From Aurelia coerulea (lineage: Eukaryota; Cnidaria; Scyphozoa; Semaeostomeae; Ulmaridae): 64,000 bases of DNA. Under the pieces are notes generated by a model. It did no database searches. It was not told the origin of the DNA and was given only the letters and a program-made list of their open reading frames with translations. The stretch spans positions 35,224,663 through 35,288,662 of the forward strand of contig CM076943.1 of the NCBI GenBank assembly GCA_039566865.1, written 5' to 3'. Made by a program: the position numbers and the translations under genes. Below are positions 1-10,920 of the stretch, piece after piece (within the stretch, counting starts at the first letter, position 1; every line of letters starts with the position of its first letter).

Positions 1-640
1 GAGGTCCAGGTACCAATCATTAGTACATTTTAACAAACAGGTTAGTACGGAATGAAGCTTCCGAAATCCTGATTGTTTTGAAAACAAACGACAGTGTTCA
101 GTGAGGAAAGAATAGAATTGGTCACAAATTAGTTTCTCAAAGAGGCGCGAGACTACTGGGAGCACCGAGATAGGTCGATAGCTTGAATCCACGTCAGTCC
201 TTGTAAATTGGTGCAACCCTGGCAATTTTCCAGTCATTTGGGAAGAGGCCTTTAGACATGGATAAGTTGAATATTTGGCTCAGTGAAGGAGCCAAAATAG
301 GCATTCCAACTTTACGAAAATAACTGGAAATATTGTCTACACCAAAACCATGAGATGTTTTAAATTTGTTGGCAGCTTTAAGCAGATGTTCCGGTTGAAG
401 TGGCGCAAAAGTGAACCTATTGCTTTCGGTACTATCAGCAGAGGCACCGCTCAGAAAAACATTTCTAGTATCAGGTATTTCCTTGCAAAGCTTCTCCCCA
501 ATATTACAAAAGAACTTATTCATTGAGTCTGCTATCCCCTCAGGGTCAGTTATGACCGAATCACCGTTTTTTATCGCCGATATAGAAGTAGTTTTGGATT
601 TCTTGTTTATTAGTTTGTTGATGGTAGCCCACGTTTCTTA
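1..640 (-). mobile_element. LINE-A: non-LTR retrotransposon fragment, RT N-terminal part
   Basis: Reading the minus strand from about 640 down to the window edge gives a non-LTR reverse transcriptase N-terminal region. It has the linker before RT, the block GFGVDNISSYFRK, then FPNDWKIARVAPIYK (around 200-360) and, after a one-base frameshift near 193, the YRPISVLP motif and SGFRKLHSV. Frame breaks mean it is dead. It continues beyond the left edge. The style matches LINE-B and LINE-H in this window (CR1/Jockey-like; exact clade not determined). At about 640 it is cut by the end of the BEL/Pao element. Confidence 0.8.
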
Positions 641-655
641 GATAGATAGATAGAT
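639..655. repeat. (GATA)n microsatellite
   Basis: Four GATA units lie exactly at the junction between LINE-A and the sequence attributed to the BEL/Pao 3' end. On the minus strand it reads as an ATCT-type tail right after an AATAAA signal, so it may be the tail of a transcribed element rather than a random microsatellite. Confidence 0.7.
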
Positions 656-892
656 AAACTTTATTTAAAGAGGATAAACCAGGTTAGCCTGACAACTAAT
701 CTTCCCCTGGGTCCCTCTATCGAATCAACCATAAACAATCTAAGCATAAAAAAGCGTCCTAATTCTCTGATCTACGATTCTACTCTCTCTCTAAAACATA
801 AACGTCAATAATCTAATTAATGTCAATCAACATAACGACAGCTCAGTGAAGCGTGGTCTCTTTACAACAACAACAAAACTTCACGATATTCT
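656..892 (-). mobile_element. BEL/Pao 3' end: polypurine tract and putative LTR remnant
   Basis: Downstream (minus strand) of the integrase C-terminus there is a purine run, CCGGGGGAGAA, near 890-900, where a polypurine tract is expected. About 230 nt of non-coding sequence follow, with an AATAAA polyadenylation signal near 670. I infer this is part of the 3' LTR. No second LTR copy is present to prove its borders. Confidence 0.45.
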
Positions 893-958
893 CCCCCGGT
901 TTGATCAAATACCTGTGATCAAACATCTAAACTACGGATAATAATGTAAAAGATAAAC

Positions 959-1689
959 TCACGATTTTTGAAGTCGTCTTAGTAGTTCTCCCATGACTGC
1001 TGCAGTTCTCTTCGATCTTGTCGTCTTTTGCTCTTCTTCACTCTCCTGCGCAGTCGGCTTCCTCTCCACCTGATCTTCATTGTTTGCTATTGTTGCATCA
1101 TCATCATCGCTTGGAACCTCCAAAGGTATTAAATGTTTCACGCTACGTCGCAATATCGTGACTTTCTTGTCATTGCTTAACACTCGTATCTTTGCAACAC
1201 GCACCACTCCATCTTTTCCCGCTAAAATTTCTTCAACTCTCGCCAGTCTCCAAAATGCTCGTCGTGTCTTTTCATTCAACAACAGTACGATATCTCCACA
1301 TTTAATTTGAGATTTGGAACTCAATTTATCGTTTTTGGTGACTCTTTCTCTCAAACTTAGTAAGTAATCTTTTCTCCATAAATTTGTAAACATTTCGAGT
1401 AATCGTCGATGATGTTTCGCTCTTCGTGTTAAGGACTGATTCGTGCTAACTATTTCAAAATGCGTATCACATGGTACTTTCGTAATTCGACGACCGTATA
1501 TCAAATGTGCAGGCGTTAATGCGTATGAAACGCCCTCCGAATCATCGTAAACGTAACTAATAGGCCTTGAATTTATAATGCCTTCCACTTCGATCAATAG
1601 CGTGTTCAGTTCGTCGTAACGAAGTATTGATCTGCCGATTACTTTCCTCAAACATTTCTTCACAGAACCGACCATACGTTCGTATATAT
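959..1689 (-). pseudogene. BEL/Pao integrase C-terminal part (DUF5641-like)
   Basis: A 238-residue open stretch starts at the ERMVGSVKK motif, which normally follows the integrase catalytic core. It goes on through the INSRPIS and LTPAHLIYG motifs to the family's C-terminal domain with FWRLARVEEI and LRRSVKHLIPLE. The C-terminus is acidic, then basic. This is the tail of the BEL/Pao pol polyprotein, which inserts element cDNA into chromosomes. It is cut off from its own core by LINE-B, which is inserted immediately upstream. The catalytic glutamate (in FFERM in relatives) lies at this junction. It ends in a stop at 959. Confidence 0.88.
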
Positions 1690-1878
1690 TTTTTCATTTC
1701 ATTTTCATTTTGAATTATTTATACACAAAAACCCTTCAGCTAACAAACGCAGTACTTGAATAAGAAAATAAATATCCTAATTACATTAATATAGTCTATA
1801 TACAGTTAAAGAAAAATTATGTACATTAATCTATGTAGTACCAGCTGCCCTTCCAGGGCGTCGTGTTTTAGTTTGTGT

Positions 1879-2559
1879 TCAGCTCATATAATAACTTTTC
1901 AATTGTTTTTTGAATCTACTAAGTGTAGGGAGCTCTCTGATATTGATGGGTATATTGTTCCAAGTTTTCAGAGCCGAATAGTGAAAGCCTTTCTTGACAT
2001 ATTCAAGATTATTTCTTGGGATTTGTAGGTCCCTGCAATTCCTTGTTCTGTAGTTGGAATGCTGGGTCCTATGATGGTATTTACCCCAAAGGCTTTCGGG
2101 ACAGTGCCTGTTGATTATTTTATATGTCATAACTGATCGATCAAAGTTTATTAGTTGTTCAACGGTCAACCAATTATGAGACCAATTGTCTTTTAGTCTG
2201 GCCTTATCAATAATCGAACGGGCTCTGTCCTGCAGACGTTGGAAGGTATTCAATTTTGATTTAGGAAGACTCCCCCAAATAACATTGGCGTATCGCAGAT
2301 GGCTTTCTACAAGTGCACGGTACACATGCTCCAGCTGGGATTGGGAAATGAGATTTTTCAATTTTTTTAGTGACTTAAGACCGCCACTAATCTTCCCTTT
2401 CACTTTGTTGAATTGTTCATCCCAGTTTAGCCCTTCATCCACAATAACCCCCAGTGATTTAGTCTTCGCCACACGCTTAATTTCTGAATTGTTAAGATTC
2501 AGTGGTTCTGAGATTTCAACCTTATTTGTCCTCCGCGGATGGCCAATATCCGCATCCAT
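1879..2559 (-). pseudogene. LINE-B RT C-terminal domain
   Basis: About 220 residues corresponding to the region after the RT palm and thumb. It has the SLGVIVDEGLNWDEQFNKV motif (usual form YLGV.LD..L.W..H), LEHVYRALVESHLRYANVIWG, and the terminal LPTLSRFKKQLKSYYM. Its first residues overlap the upstream reading frame in another phase, which shows a frameshift near 2500-2560. Confidence 0.75.
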
Positions 2560-2804
2560 TCCGAGATGTTTCTTAATTCTTTGTAGGCATTTGTAATTAG
2601 ATCATCGACGTTACTAGATGTTAATGTAACATGTGTGTCATCTGCATACATACTAGCCCTAGAGAATTCTAAGCATTTTTCAAAGTCATTAAGGTAGATT
2701 ATAAATAGGAGTGGTCCCAAGCAGGATCCTTGAGGTACACCACATGTTACCAATCTAGCCCCCGACTGTTGTCCATTTAACTGAGCAGAATTGTTTTCTA
2801 CCAC
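2499..2804 (-). pseudogene. LINE-B RT catalytic core with YADDT
   Basis: About 100 residues carry the RT motif B GVPQGSCLGPLLFIIYLND and motif C YADDT, which holds the catalytic aspartates. The frame is lost shortly after, so it can only be a remnant. Confidence 0.78.
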
Positions 2805-3367
2805 TTAAGAAGGACGTGAACCATTCTCCCTAACTTGCCCTGATACCGGGTGCACCTAACTTTTTTATCAGTATTGTATGATCTACGGTATCAAACGCCT
2901 TTTTTAAATCAAGCAATATGGCCAAATTGAGCTGTTTTTTATCCATATTGTCATACCAGCAATCAGTACCGTTTATCAGGGATGTTACAGTGGAATACAG
3001 TTTTCGAAAAGCAGATTGATTTGGTGTCAATACTGCGTTAGTTATGAGATAATCAATGAGCTGATCGTGAACTATTCTTTCCAACATTCCAGAAAAAACT
3101 GAGATGACCGAGATCGGCCTATAATTGTTTCCATCCCTTTTTGAACCTGCTTTAAAAATTGGTGTGACTCTTGCTAATTTCCAGATATCTGGAAAGACAC
3201 CATACTTCAATGACGAGTTGAAAACCATGGTTAGTGGCTTACAAATGAAGTCTGCTGCATCTTTAATTAGCATAGTGGAGATCTTGTCTGGGCCTGGTGC
3301 TTTGCCATTTTTCAGTTGCTTTATGGCGTTCAGCACATATGTTTCATCAATGGGAACAAATGTCATT

Positions 3368-3952
3368 GAGCCAAACCAAGCGGCCCTCTCTGGTATAAAT
3401 CTCCATTCGATGTTTCGATTGGCTAAATAATTTAATACGGCCTTTGATCTCACAATTTTTCGAATTTCAATACTCGCAGATTTGAATGTTTTCGCATTTA
3501 TCGCTCAAAATCAATTTAGGTAATCCCCTGCGGGCCGTAAAACGTCGAAATGCTCGTAAGAACGACTCCGTATCTAAACTTTCTGTAAGTTCGAGGTGAA
3601 CTGCGCGTGTCGATGCACAGGTAAATAAACAAATGTAGCTTTTCGACGTATTTCCTTGAGAATCTCGTTTATGCAACGGTCTAGCGAAATCCAACCCTAT
3701 ATTTACAAAATGCGGTCCTTCGTCGGTTCTAAATTCTGGCAACGATAACGAAGGTGATGTCGCAAACGCTCTTTCTGAGAACCATTTGCATAATACACAA
3801 TTTCTAATAACTCGTTTTACGCTTTCTCTTCCACGCAAAATCCAGTAACGTTCGCGAATAACTGATAAGGTCATGCGTACACCACTATGCGCTACAGAAT
3901 CGTGTATTTCTCGAATAACCAAAGTCGTAAAATGATTCCTTTTGGGTAGCAA
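3368..3952 (-). pseudogene. BEL/Pao integrase: zinc-binding and catalytic core, interrupted
   Basis: The minus-strand protein begins with the HHCC-type zinc-binding domain (IHDSVAHSG followed by CVLCKWF). It continues into the integrase core with the first catalytic Asp in VNIGLDFARPL and the second in LILSD. A frameshift near 3470-3480 moves the frame; the continuation NRNIEWRFIPERAAWFG is readable to about 3370. LINE-B starts there, between the second Asp and the catalytic Glu that lies near 1689. The integrase is therefore physically split. Confidence 0.87.
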
Positions 3953-3958
3953 AATCGG

Positions 3959-4552
3959 TCATTTACTTGTATCAATTACGGGTGCATTTTGCAAGCGAGT
4001 TTTACATCGTAATATTCCTTCCTCGTCAAGAAACAAATCAAAGTCGCTTACGAGTTTAGGCGGTTTCCCCTTTCTTTCTTTCAAATATTCGATTTCTACT
4101 ACAAAAGATTCGTTTTGAACTTGTTTTATAATGATTGTTTCGGCGTGTTCGATTTCTTTTGAAGTAAGAGTGTCCGATTCGTGTTCGATATTCAGGTTTG
4201 ATTTCGAAATTTTTGCTTTCAATTTCGCTATAAATCTGAGGACCCATGCCATTTTGCGTATTAGTCTCGTTTTCGAACTGAATCTTTCAACTGCTATAAT
4301 TTCAGAATTGTCTTTTTCATTGACCGAAAGGGCATGCGTTTCAGTATCACGTTGCTTCAATGCCTCCTCGTACGCAATTTTTGGTGAATTGGAGTTCGAG
4401 GGAGGTTTGGGCCAAAATTCTGGTTTCGATTTCGAAAATTCGGATCCAGTCCACCAAAGATCGCTTTTGACTAATTCATTTGATTTGATGCCTCGAGATG
4501 GTAAATCTGCGGGATTCATCGTCCCAGGACAATAACCCCACTCATCAATCAA
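3959..4552 (-). pseudogene. BEL/Pao RNase H-to-integrase linker
   Basis: 197 residues include the signature GTMNPADLPSRG with LWWTGSEF downstream, typical of the end of the BEL/Pao RNase H region. A variable charged linker leads into the integrase. It lies in the expected order between the RNase H part and the integrase. Stops at both ends separate it from its neighbours. Confidence 0.82.
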
Positions 4553-4618
4553 AGATTGTGCTCGAATCTCGTTAACTCTGTTTTGAACATAAGTTGTCCA
4601 AATTCTTTCATTTCTTAT

Positions 4619-5221
4619 CTAGCAAAGCGCTACGCATGAGTCGATCCAAAAATAGCGCTTTAATTTTATATCCATCGCGCTTTCTAATGACTGACATACA
4701 CTTTGCATGAGTCGAGACAAAATTAATGCACCAAGGAGCTCTAATCTGGGTATTGTCTGTTTTTTGATGGGTGCGACTCTCGATTTAGAAGCAATCAAAT
4801 TGACACAAAGAGTTCCGTCTTCGTATCTCGTGAGCAGATATACGCAAGCTGTATACGCGGTTGAGCTCGCATCTGAAGAGCCGTGGACTTCAAACTCTGT
4901 CGGTTTGGCCGCATTTGTTTCAAACAAACAACGAGGCAACTTCACGTCTTCAAACCTTTGGAGATCGAAAATTATCGAATTGAACTTGTTTCGCATATCA
5001 CCTTCAAGTTCATCGTTCCAATTAACGTTTTCAACGCACAAAATCTGAAACATTTCTTTCAGCTTGATTGTGACCGGTGTCAAAAATCCCAGCGGATCAA
5101 AAATTTTGGCAGTTAAACTGTGCACTGATCTTTTGGTCGGGGGCAATGTATTCGCAAATTTGATCAGTTCTTGAAAATCGAAATAAATTTCGTCAGATTT
5201 CGTGTCCCAATTTAGGCCCAA
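4619..5221 (-). pseudogene. BEL/Pao RNase H / A17-type region
   Basis: 200 residues contain KIFDPLGFLTPVTI, the signature of what databases call the Pao (A17) family. Then come FEVHGSSDASSTAYTACVYL and RLELLGALILSRL, which form the RNase H-like fold of BEL/Pao pol. Between 5222 and 5428 the same coding sense continues with stops, so the RT and RNase H belong to one decayed polyprotein. Confidence 0.85.
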
Positions 5222-5428
5222 AACTTTCGCTTTGTCGTTTACCTCATCTACTGTTTATGGGCCTAAAGTTTTCTTGGCAATCGATTCATCATCTTCGCTC
5301 ACTGGCATGCTCATTTCGTTTGTTTTAGAATCGGTTTTAGATGTGTTTTCTTCGTTTCGAATTAATTTCATCAGATCGGGGGAATTCCATTTCCATTTTC
5401 TTAGATTAAAACCCCCACGTTTCATAAT

Positions 5429-5847
5429 TTATTTGGAAAACTCGAACATTTCAAAGGCTTCTTCGACTGAATTTGCTCCGCCCGCCAAATCGTCAACAAA
5501 TAATTGATTTTTCAACAATTTAACAACATCGGGATTGGTGTTTTCGAATTTGCTCAAATGCTCGTTGATGACGAAGCCTAATGTGCTCGGACTGCTTTTT
5601 AGGCCAAATACCAACCTCCGGAAACGGAGATGTAACAATTTCGGAGCCTTTGCATCATCAGAAGCTTTGTACCATAATAACCGCAATGCATCTCGGTCCT
5701 TTTCGGAAATAGAAATTTGCAGAAAGGCTTTCTCGATATCTGCAACCATGGCGATCGGTTTTGAACGAAATTTGGCTAACACATCAAAAATGGGCGGTAT
5801 GAAGTTAGGTTCATTTTCAAGATAATCATGGAACAGGGGGAGAAGGA
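5429..5847 (-). pseudogene. BEL/Pao reverse transcriptase core, 5' truncated
   Basis: The RT begins abruptly near NFIPPIFDVLAKFR. It carries motif A MVADIEKAFLQI, with the first catalytic Asp, and the FVDDL motif, the BEL/Pao form of YxDD. Gag, protease and the start of RT are missing because LINE-C begins at about 5848. The first 15 or so residues of the longest open frame are antisense LINE-C, not BEL/Pao. Confidence 0.86.
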
Positions 5848-6867
5848 ATGTCTTGTATTGATCTAATTGTAACAGATCAACCAAATATCTTTGTAGAATC
5901 AGGTTTGCACCCCTCTTTAGACGAGCACTGCCAACACCAGGTTGTCTACGGCAAACTTAACATAAGTTTACCACCGCCTCCTCCTTACTATCGAACTATT
6001 TGGGATTATTCTAAGTCTAATGACAGAGCGATAATAGATACTATTACATCCATTGACTGGCTCTCTAAATTCAGTGAAATGGGACCTGAAGAAATGACCA
6101 CGGTTTTTACAAATGAAATATCTTTTATTTTTTCTGCTTATATCCCTAATAAAGTAGTCAAGTTTAATGACAAGGACCCATCTTGGATCACGAATGCTGT
6201 GAAAACCGCCATAAAGCGCAAGAAGAGGGTATACAAGAACTTTGTACGAAGGGGTAGAAGTCAAGAGGATTGGCAACTGTTTAAAAGGGTACGGAACGAC
6301 ACATCCAAACTGGTAACTGCTGCCAAAGAGACTTATTATTCTAATTTAGGCCGTAAACTTTCTGATCCTACTCAAGGTGTAAAAGCATACTGGGAAGTAT
6401 TAAATAGGCTAGTCAACAAAAAGAAAGTTATGAATATTCCTCCATTGCTTGAGAATGGACTGTTCATCACCAATCTTGAGCAGAAAGCCACAATTCTAAA
6501 CGATTACTTTGTTCAGCAATGCTCTGAAATAGCCACAGGGAGCAGTCTTCCCACTTTTCGACCCAGGTGCAGAGCTGTTCTTGAAGAGGTTGACATAAAC
6601 AGAGAAAAAGTTTTGAAGTTGATTCGATCATTGGATTCAAAGAAGGCGCGCGGCTGTGACGATATGTCGATTGCTATGATTAAGATTTGCGATGCGTCAG
6701 TAGTCGAACCACTTTGCCTGATTTTTGAGAAATGTTTGGAGACAGGAGTCTATCCATCTGTATGGAAAAAAGCTAATATTGTTCCCGTTCATAAAAAAGA
6801 GAGTAGGCAAAATAAAACAAATTATCGACCAATTTCTTTGTTGCCAATTTTTGCAAAAAATTTTTGA
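5848..6867 (+). pseudogene. LINE-C endonuclease tail and RT N-terminal half
   Basis: A 339-residue open frame. Residues 1-40 are the end of the apurinic-type endonuclease (SCIDLIVTDQPNIFVES). Residues 100-200 are the connector with KRKKRVYKNFVRRG and YYSNLGRKLSDP. Residues 255-339 are RT with KARGCDDMSIAMIK, VWKKANIVPVHKK and NYRPISLLPIF. The frame is lost at a run of A and T at 6852-6866, and the true sequence continues in another frame with FEKVLFDTL. Confidence 0.82.
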
Positions 6868-7252
6868 GAAAGTTCTATTTGACACACTCTACTGCCATCT
6901 ATGTGATAACAACCTCTTAACCTAAAATCAATCAGGCTTTCGCCCAGGCGATTCGACCATCAATCAGCTACTGGCCATAACGCACAAGATCTATTTAGGC
7001 TTTGAAGCATCTCCAAGCAAGGAAACACGCGCTGTTTTTCTCGATCTTTCCAAGGCTTTTGACAGGGTGTGGCACGATGGTCTACTCTACAAATTGGAAT
7101 GCAATGGCTTTTCTGGAAAAGTTATCATCTTGATTAGAAACTTTTTAAGAGACCGAAAACAGGGTGTTCTGCTAAATGGAAAGAGTTCACAATGGGCAAC
7201 TATATCCGCTGGAGTACCCCAAGGATCAGTACTCGGTCCTTTATTTTTCCTA

Positions 7253-8214
7253 CCGGGTGTCCCAAAAAAAAGGTAACAGATTTGATTGTGGCTAGCGATA
7301 AGAATTTAAGTTGAATCGACCCCTGATCAGTCTTTAAGTACTCTTAGATAGTTAACTTGAAGGTTGATACCTTATTTGTTGATATTGGTGCATCAAGAGT
7401 TGGAATATTAATCTTGAAAGTCCAAATTTGCCTCCTACTCCAAACCAGAGCTTTTGGGGTTTGGCTTAAGCCGTTAACTCGTTGTGCTGTGGAATCTCCT
7501 CAATCATAGCCAAGTACAAACAAGAAACCTAGTGCTTAGGAACACATTTCAGTGGAAATCTGACTTTGACCTTCACAATCAGATTCAAGAATTTAGCCCC
7601 GAAGGGACCCCTTTCTTGATTCTACAAAAACTTTGAATTACACCTGCCTGAGAAAAGTTATTCATCAGCGAAATAAGTCCCGTAGGCTTTAACACATAGA
7701 CCATCTTGCAATTTCATTGCTTGAATGAAATGTTTTTTGCATCATCTCTCACGAAATTATTACGAAACAAGCAATCGTATATGCCCAAGGGAACTTAAAA
7801 AATGCTCATTCGTGCTTGGCTTGGTGTACTTTTGCAAATGCATTTGGACTGGAGAAAAATTGTCCTTGGCGACTGTATTCATTAATTTTTTGTTAGTTTT
7901 CAGTTTTTTACGTTCTTTTCAAATGGGTACCCAAAGGACCGATCCTTGTCCAAAAATGTCTTTGACTGAGGAGATTCCCCTAACCAGCGAGTAGCAGTTT
8001 AGGCCAAAACCCAAAAGCTCTGGTTTGTAGATGGACGCAAATTTTGGCGTTCGACATTAATATTTCAACTCTCGATGCGCCAATATCAACAAACGAGGTA
8101 TTAATCTGCAAGTTAACTATCGAAGAGTACTCCAAAACTTATGTGGGATCGATTTGACTGATACTCCCATCGCTAGTCCCCATCAAATCTGTTACCTTTT
8201 TTTGGGACACCCGG
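7253..8214. mobile_element. MITE with CCGGGTGTCCC ends, 962 bp, TA target duplication
   Basis: Both ends are perfect inverted copies of CCGGGTGTCCCAAAAAA, followed by about 200 bp of imperfect inverted repeat. TA occurs on both sides (7251-7252, 8215-8216). Removing the element plus one TA rejoins the LINE-C RT exactly at GPLFFL/VYINDL, so the empty site is visible. There is no coding capacity. The TA duplication suggests Tc1/mariner-type mobilisation (inference). Confidence 0.93.
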
Positions 8215-8911
8215 TAGTTTATATCAATGACCTGGTTGAAAATGTTGATAGCGATGTAAAAATGTTTGCTGATGATACATCACTCTTTTCTGTCGTTGGT
8301 GATGAGGTCAGAACAGCTCAACAAATGAATAGGGATTGGGAAAGGGTACGTTTATGGACATGGCAATGGAAAATGGAATTCAATGCCAACAAAACTGAAG
8401 AAGTACTTTTTTCTGCTAAAAGGATAAAACCCCGACCTGTTCCTTGGTAACACTGAAGTTGAGAGAAAATCGGAACACAAACACTTGGGTCTGATTTTGG
8501 ATTCTAAACTTAATTTCCAAAGCCATATTCGTGAAGCAATTATGAAGGCAAGACGGGGTATTGGCATCATAAGGTATCTTCAAGATATGTATCAAGGGAC
8601 GTTCTTGACCAAGTTTACAAATTGTATGTAAGGCCCCATTTAGATTATGGGGACATAATCTATCATAGATTTGATCCAAATATGTCTTTGGACCTGACAA
8701 GGAAACTTGAACAAACGCAGTACTCTGCAGCACTTGCAGTAACTGGTGCTTGGAGAGGCACCAACAGGCAAAGACTTTACGAGGAATTGGGTTGAGCAAA
8801 CCTTTATGACAGAAGGTGGTATAGACGATTGTGTCATTTTTACACCCTCAAAATGACGTCGTCTTCCATGTATTTATTTGAAGAAATTCCTCCTGAGCGC
8901 TCTGATTGCAG

Positions 8912-8993
8912 CTCTCTGATTGGCTAGTCAACCAAGATGGCGTCATATGTAAAAAAAACCAAAGGCTCTATTGTTACAAAATCTGCCCTTGTT
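8912..8993. repeat. Left arm of an inverted repeat pair (mate at 17748-17826)
   Basis: CTCTCTGATTGGCTAGTCAA begins an ~80-bp stretch that recurs in reverse complement at 17748-17826 with a few mismatches. The two arms face each other and enclose the Jupiter-like exons. The 8 bp flanking each arm do not match, so I cannot call them the ends of one transposon. Confidence 0.75.
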
Positions 8994-9457
8994 TGATAAC
9001 AATGGGATGGACCAAACTGCAAATGCAATGCTTGCAAACTTTCATACGAATTTTAGAAAATTATAGATTATGAAATAGTAGAGAATATTCATGTAATTAT
9101 TTGTATTATTTTTCGTTATCATCGATTTAGATTAGCATACTTAAACTCTGGATATCGATGTCAATTAAGATGGCAAACAAAACTGTTTTTGTATTCCCCT
9201 ATTTGTTTGATCTTTTTTTTGCTCACAAAAGAACATTGTTTATCACAAAACTTTCCCAAAGATTTCTTTAATCTATGTTTGAATGAAAATGGCATAAAGT
9301 AACACTTCTGGTTTCACCAATTTTCTCTCCTTAAACTGAGAATTGTGAAGGAAAAATTGAAGATGGCGCATATCCTTGACTCCCTGTGCTGATTCGCACA
9401 TGGCAAAGGCAAAATTCCCTCATCTTTCTTGCATAAGCCATATTTGTTGTATGGTGG
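8994..9457. other. No gene recognised
   Basis: AT-rich sequence with no recognisable coding motif or repeat structure. It is probably intronic or intergenic DNA upstream of the Jupiter-like exons. Confidence 0.5.
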
Positions 9458-9623
9458 TTTTAGTACCTTGCGCAGACTAACCGCTTTTTTGATGTACAGG
9501 AAAATATAAAGCCCAAGGTCTTAAAGCACAGACCGATCTTGTGAGGTCTGTGCAATAACACCGAGGGCTTTATATTTCCTGTACAACTACAAAACCGGTT
9601 GGTGTGAATGAGTTTTAGTACCT
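9458..9623. mobile_element. Small foldback element with 11-bp direct repeats
   Basis: A ~144-bp imperfect hairpin (9469-9612) pairs TGTACAGGAAA and TATAAAGCCC, later AGCACAGACC, with their complements. It is flanked by identical direct copies of TTTTAGTACCT (9458-9468 and 9613-9623). A 9-11 bp duplication around a foldback fits Mutator-like elements. Confidence 0.6.
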
Positions 9624-10001
9624 GATAGCTCCTAATTTTGACGTATATCATTTGGACAAACATATTTTTCGCCTATTTATGGTTACTGTTATATCGCTTA
9701 AGTTTCTTGTAAGTCTCACGGGCATAAATCAGTTGCTGTGGCGACAAAACTTGTCCTTGTATCGTATTATACAAGGTTACGGGAAAACCGCGGGAAATGT
9801 GCGATTAACCAATGGGATTGGCGGGATTCTTGTATTGACTGGTTTTTGAAACGTCAGTCAGGTAATAATAACTTGTAAAGTATATAGTAACATGTATTGT
9901 AAAATTTTATCTGGATATATTAAAAAACAAAAACAAACAACACAAAAATTTACATTTTGGCTGGGATTTTTGGTGAATTTCATATCCAAATGAACATTCT
10001 A
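9624..10001. other. No gene recognised
   Basis: Contains a CCAATGGGATTGGCGGG stretch near 9808 and otherwise AT-rich sequence. No supported exon. Confidence 0.45.
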
Positions 10002-10920
10002 TCAGGTGTCCCAAAAAATACTCCTGTTTAAAAGCCGCCTAATTCGATTATCAAACCTGTAGTAAAATTTCCTTTTTGATCTTTTTTGTCAACAATCGAA
10101 ATATATTTAAATATGATAAAGTACTTATGTTTATATGAAATATGAAAGATATGATAAAAGATATGAAATGACGCATTTAAAAGTCTCATTTTCAGCGCTG
10201 CTCTTTAAGCAACAGCGTTGATCTTGCCTCAGAGCCATTTTTTTAGATTTTTCATTAGCCATCAAGTCAATTATGATAGTTCCTTTATGACGAAACTAGA
10301 AGCTTAACATGTAAAAGGAATTTAATCTGGTAATCATCAATGCTTTTTGGAGCATGCTTCAAAACCAGGCAGCCCTAAAGAGTTAAATTTTCTAATTTCC
10401 AGGCCAATCACAAGATCAGTAAGGGACCGTTCATTATTTACAGAGGGGTTGGTACTGAAGAGAAATGTTTTCTTGTCCAAAAAATTTTTCCCTACCCCTA
10501 CCTATAAACAAGGTTTCTATGTCAAACGATGTTAATTGTAAATTCAATACTGTAAATATTGAGGACAAAAATGAACAAAGTAGATACTGAAAGTGAAATG
10601 GATAGTGTTGATGATGTCGGTGATGATATTGATAATTTTGGACTTTGAACATTTGGTATTAATTGATGGGAAAATTTTGTTTTCCAAACCTTGAAATTAC
10701 ATGAAAGAATATTTACCCAACCCTTTTATGTTAGAAAATTTCTCTTACCCAACCCATTTCTCTTCGGTACCAACCCCTTTATAAATAATGAGCTGTCCCT
10801 AATGCCTGGAAAAATAATTTGGTCTTTGATCTACTAGCTAAAAAATAGATTTGAAGATCTGCCCTTTAACAAGATTTTGATGATTTTTAAACAGGAGTAC
10901 TTGGGTATCAGGACACCCGG
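10002..10920. mobile_element. MITE with (C)CGGGTGTCC ends, 919 bp, containing a second MITE
   Basis: The left end TCAGGTGTCCCAAAAAATAC and the right end GGACACCCGG are inverted, each flanked by TA (10000-10001, 10921-10922). Sub-terminal sequence (TACTCCTGTTTAAA) matches the copy at 28368-28909, so both belong to one subfamily. A separate MITE sits inside at 10423-10799. Confidence 0.85.
10423..10799. mobile_element. Nested Harbinger-type MITE, 377 bp, TAA target duplication
   Basis: The ends GGGACCGTTCATTATTT and AAATAATGAGCTGTCCC form an inverted repeat that continues for ~45 bp (GGGGTTGGTAC, GAGAAATG). TAA is present on both sides (10420-10422, 10800-10802). The related host MITE at 28368 lacks this block at the corresponding position, which confirms the insertion. 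TWA duplications are typical of PIF/Harbinger. Confidence 0.87.

Larger units (their letters stand above)
1682..3367 (-). mobile_element. LINE-B: 5'-truncated non-LTR retrotransposon nested in BEL/Pao integrase
   Basis: Minus-strand RT pieces run in order. 3367-2830 holds the N-terminal RT (APGPDKIS, FPDIWKLARVTPIFK, YRPISVIS, LDLKKAFDTVDH). 2804-2499 holds GVPQGSCLGPLLF and the catalytic MYADDT. 2559-1879 holds the C-terminal domain ending at a stop. Two frameshifts separate them. The 3' end at about 1682-1713 is an A-rich tail with ATGAA-type repeats. The 5' end is truncated inside the RT and fused directly to integrase codons. It is related to LINE-A and LINE-H, and is non-autonomous and dead. 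Confidence 0.85.
5848..8911 (+). mobile_element. LINE-C: 5'-truncated LINE, interrupted by a MITE
   Basis: The plus-strand element starts inside the endonuclease at SCIDLIVTDQ and runs through the complete RT into the C-terminal domain (LDYGDIIYH, YSAALAVTGAWRGT), then breaks off near 8911. A frameshift lies near 6860, an in-frame TAA precedes NQSGFRPGDST at 6923, a MITE occupies 7253-8214, and further frameshifts follow after 8440. The catalytic FADDTSLF lies near 8265. It is closest to LINE-J and LINE-K in this window. The 3' UTR and tail are absent. Confidence 0.87.
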
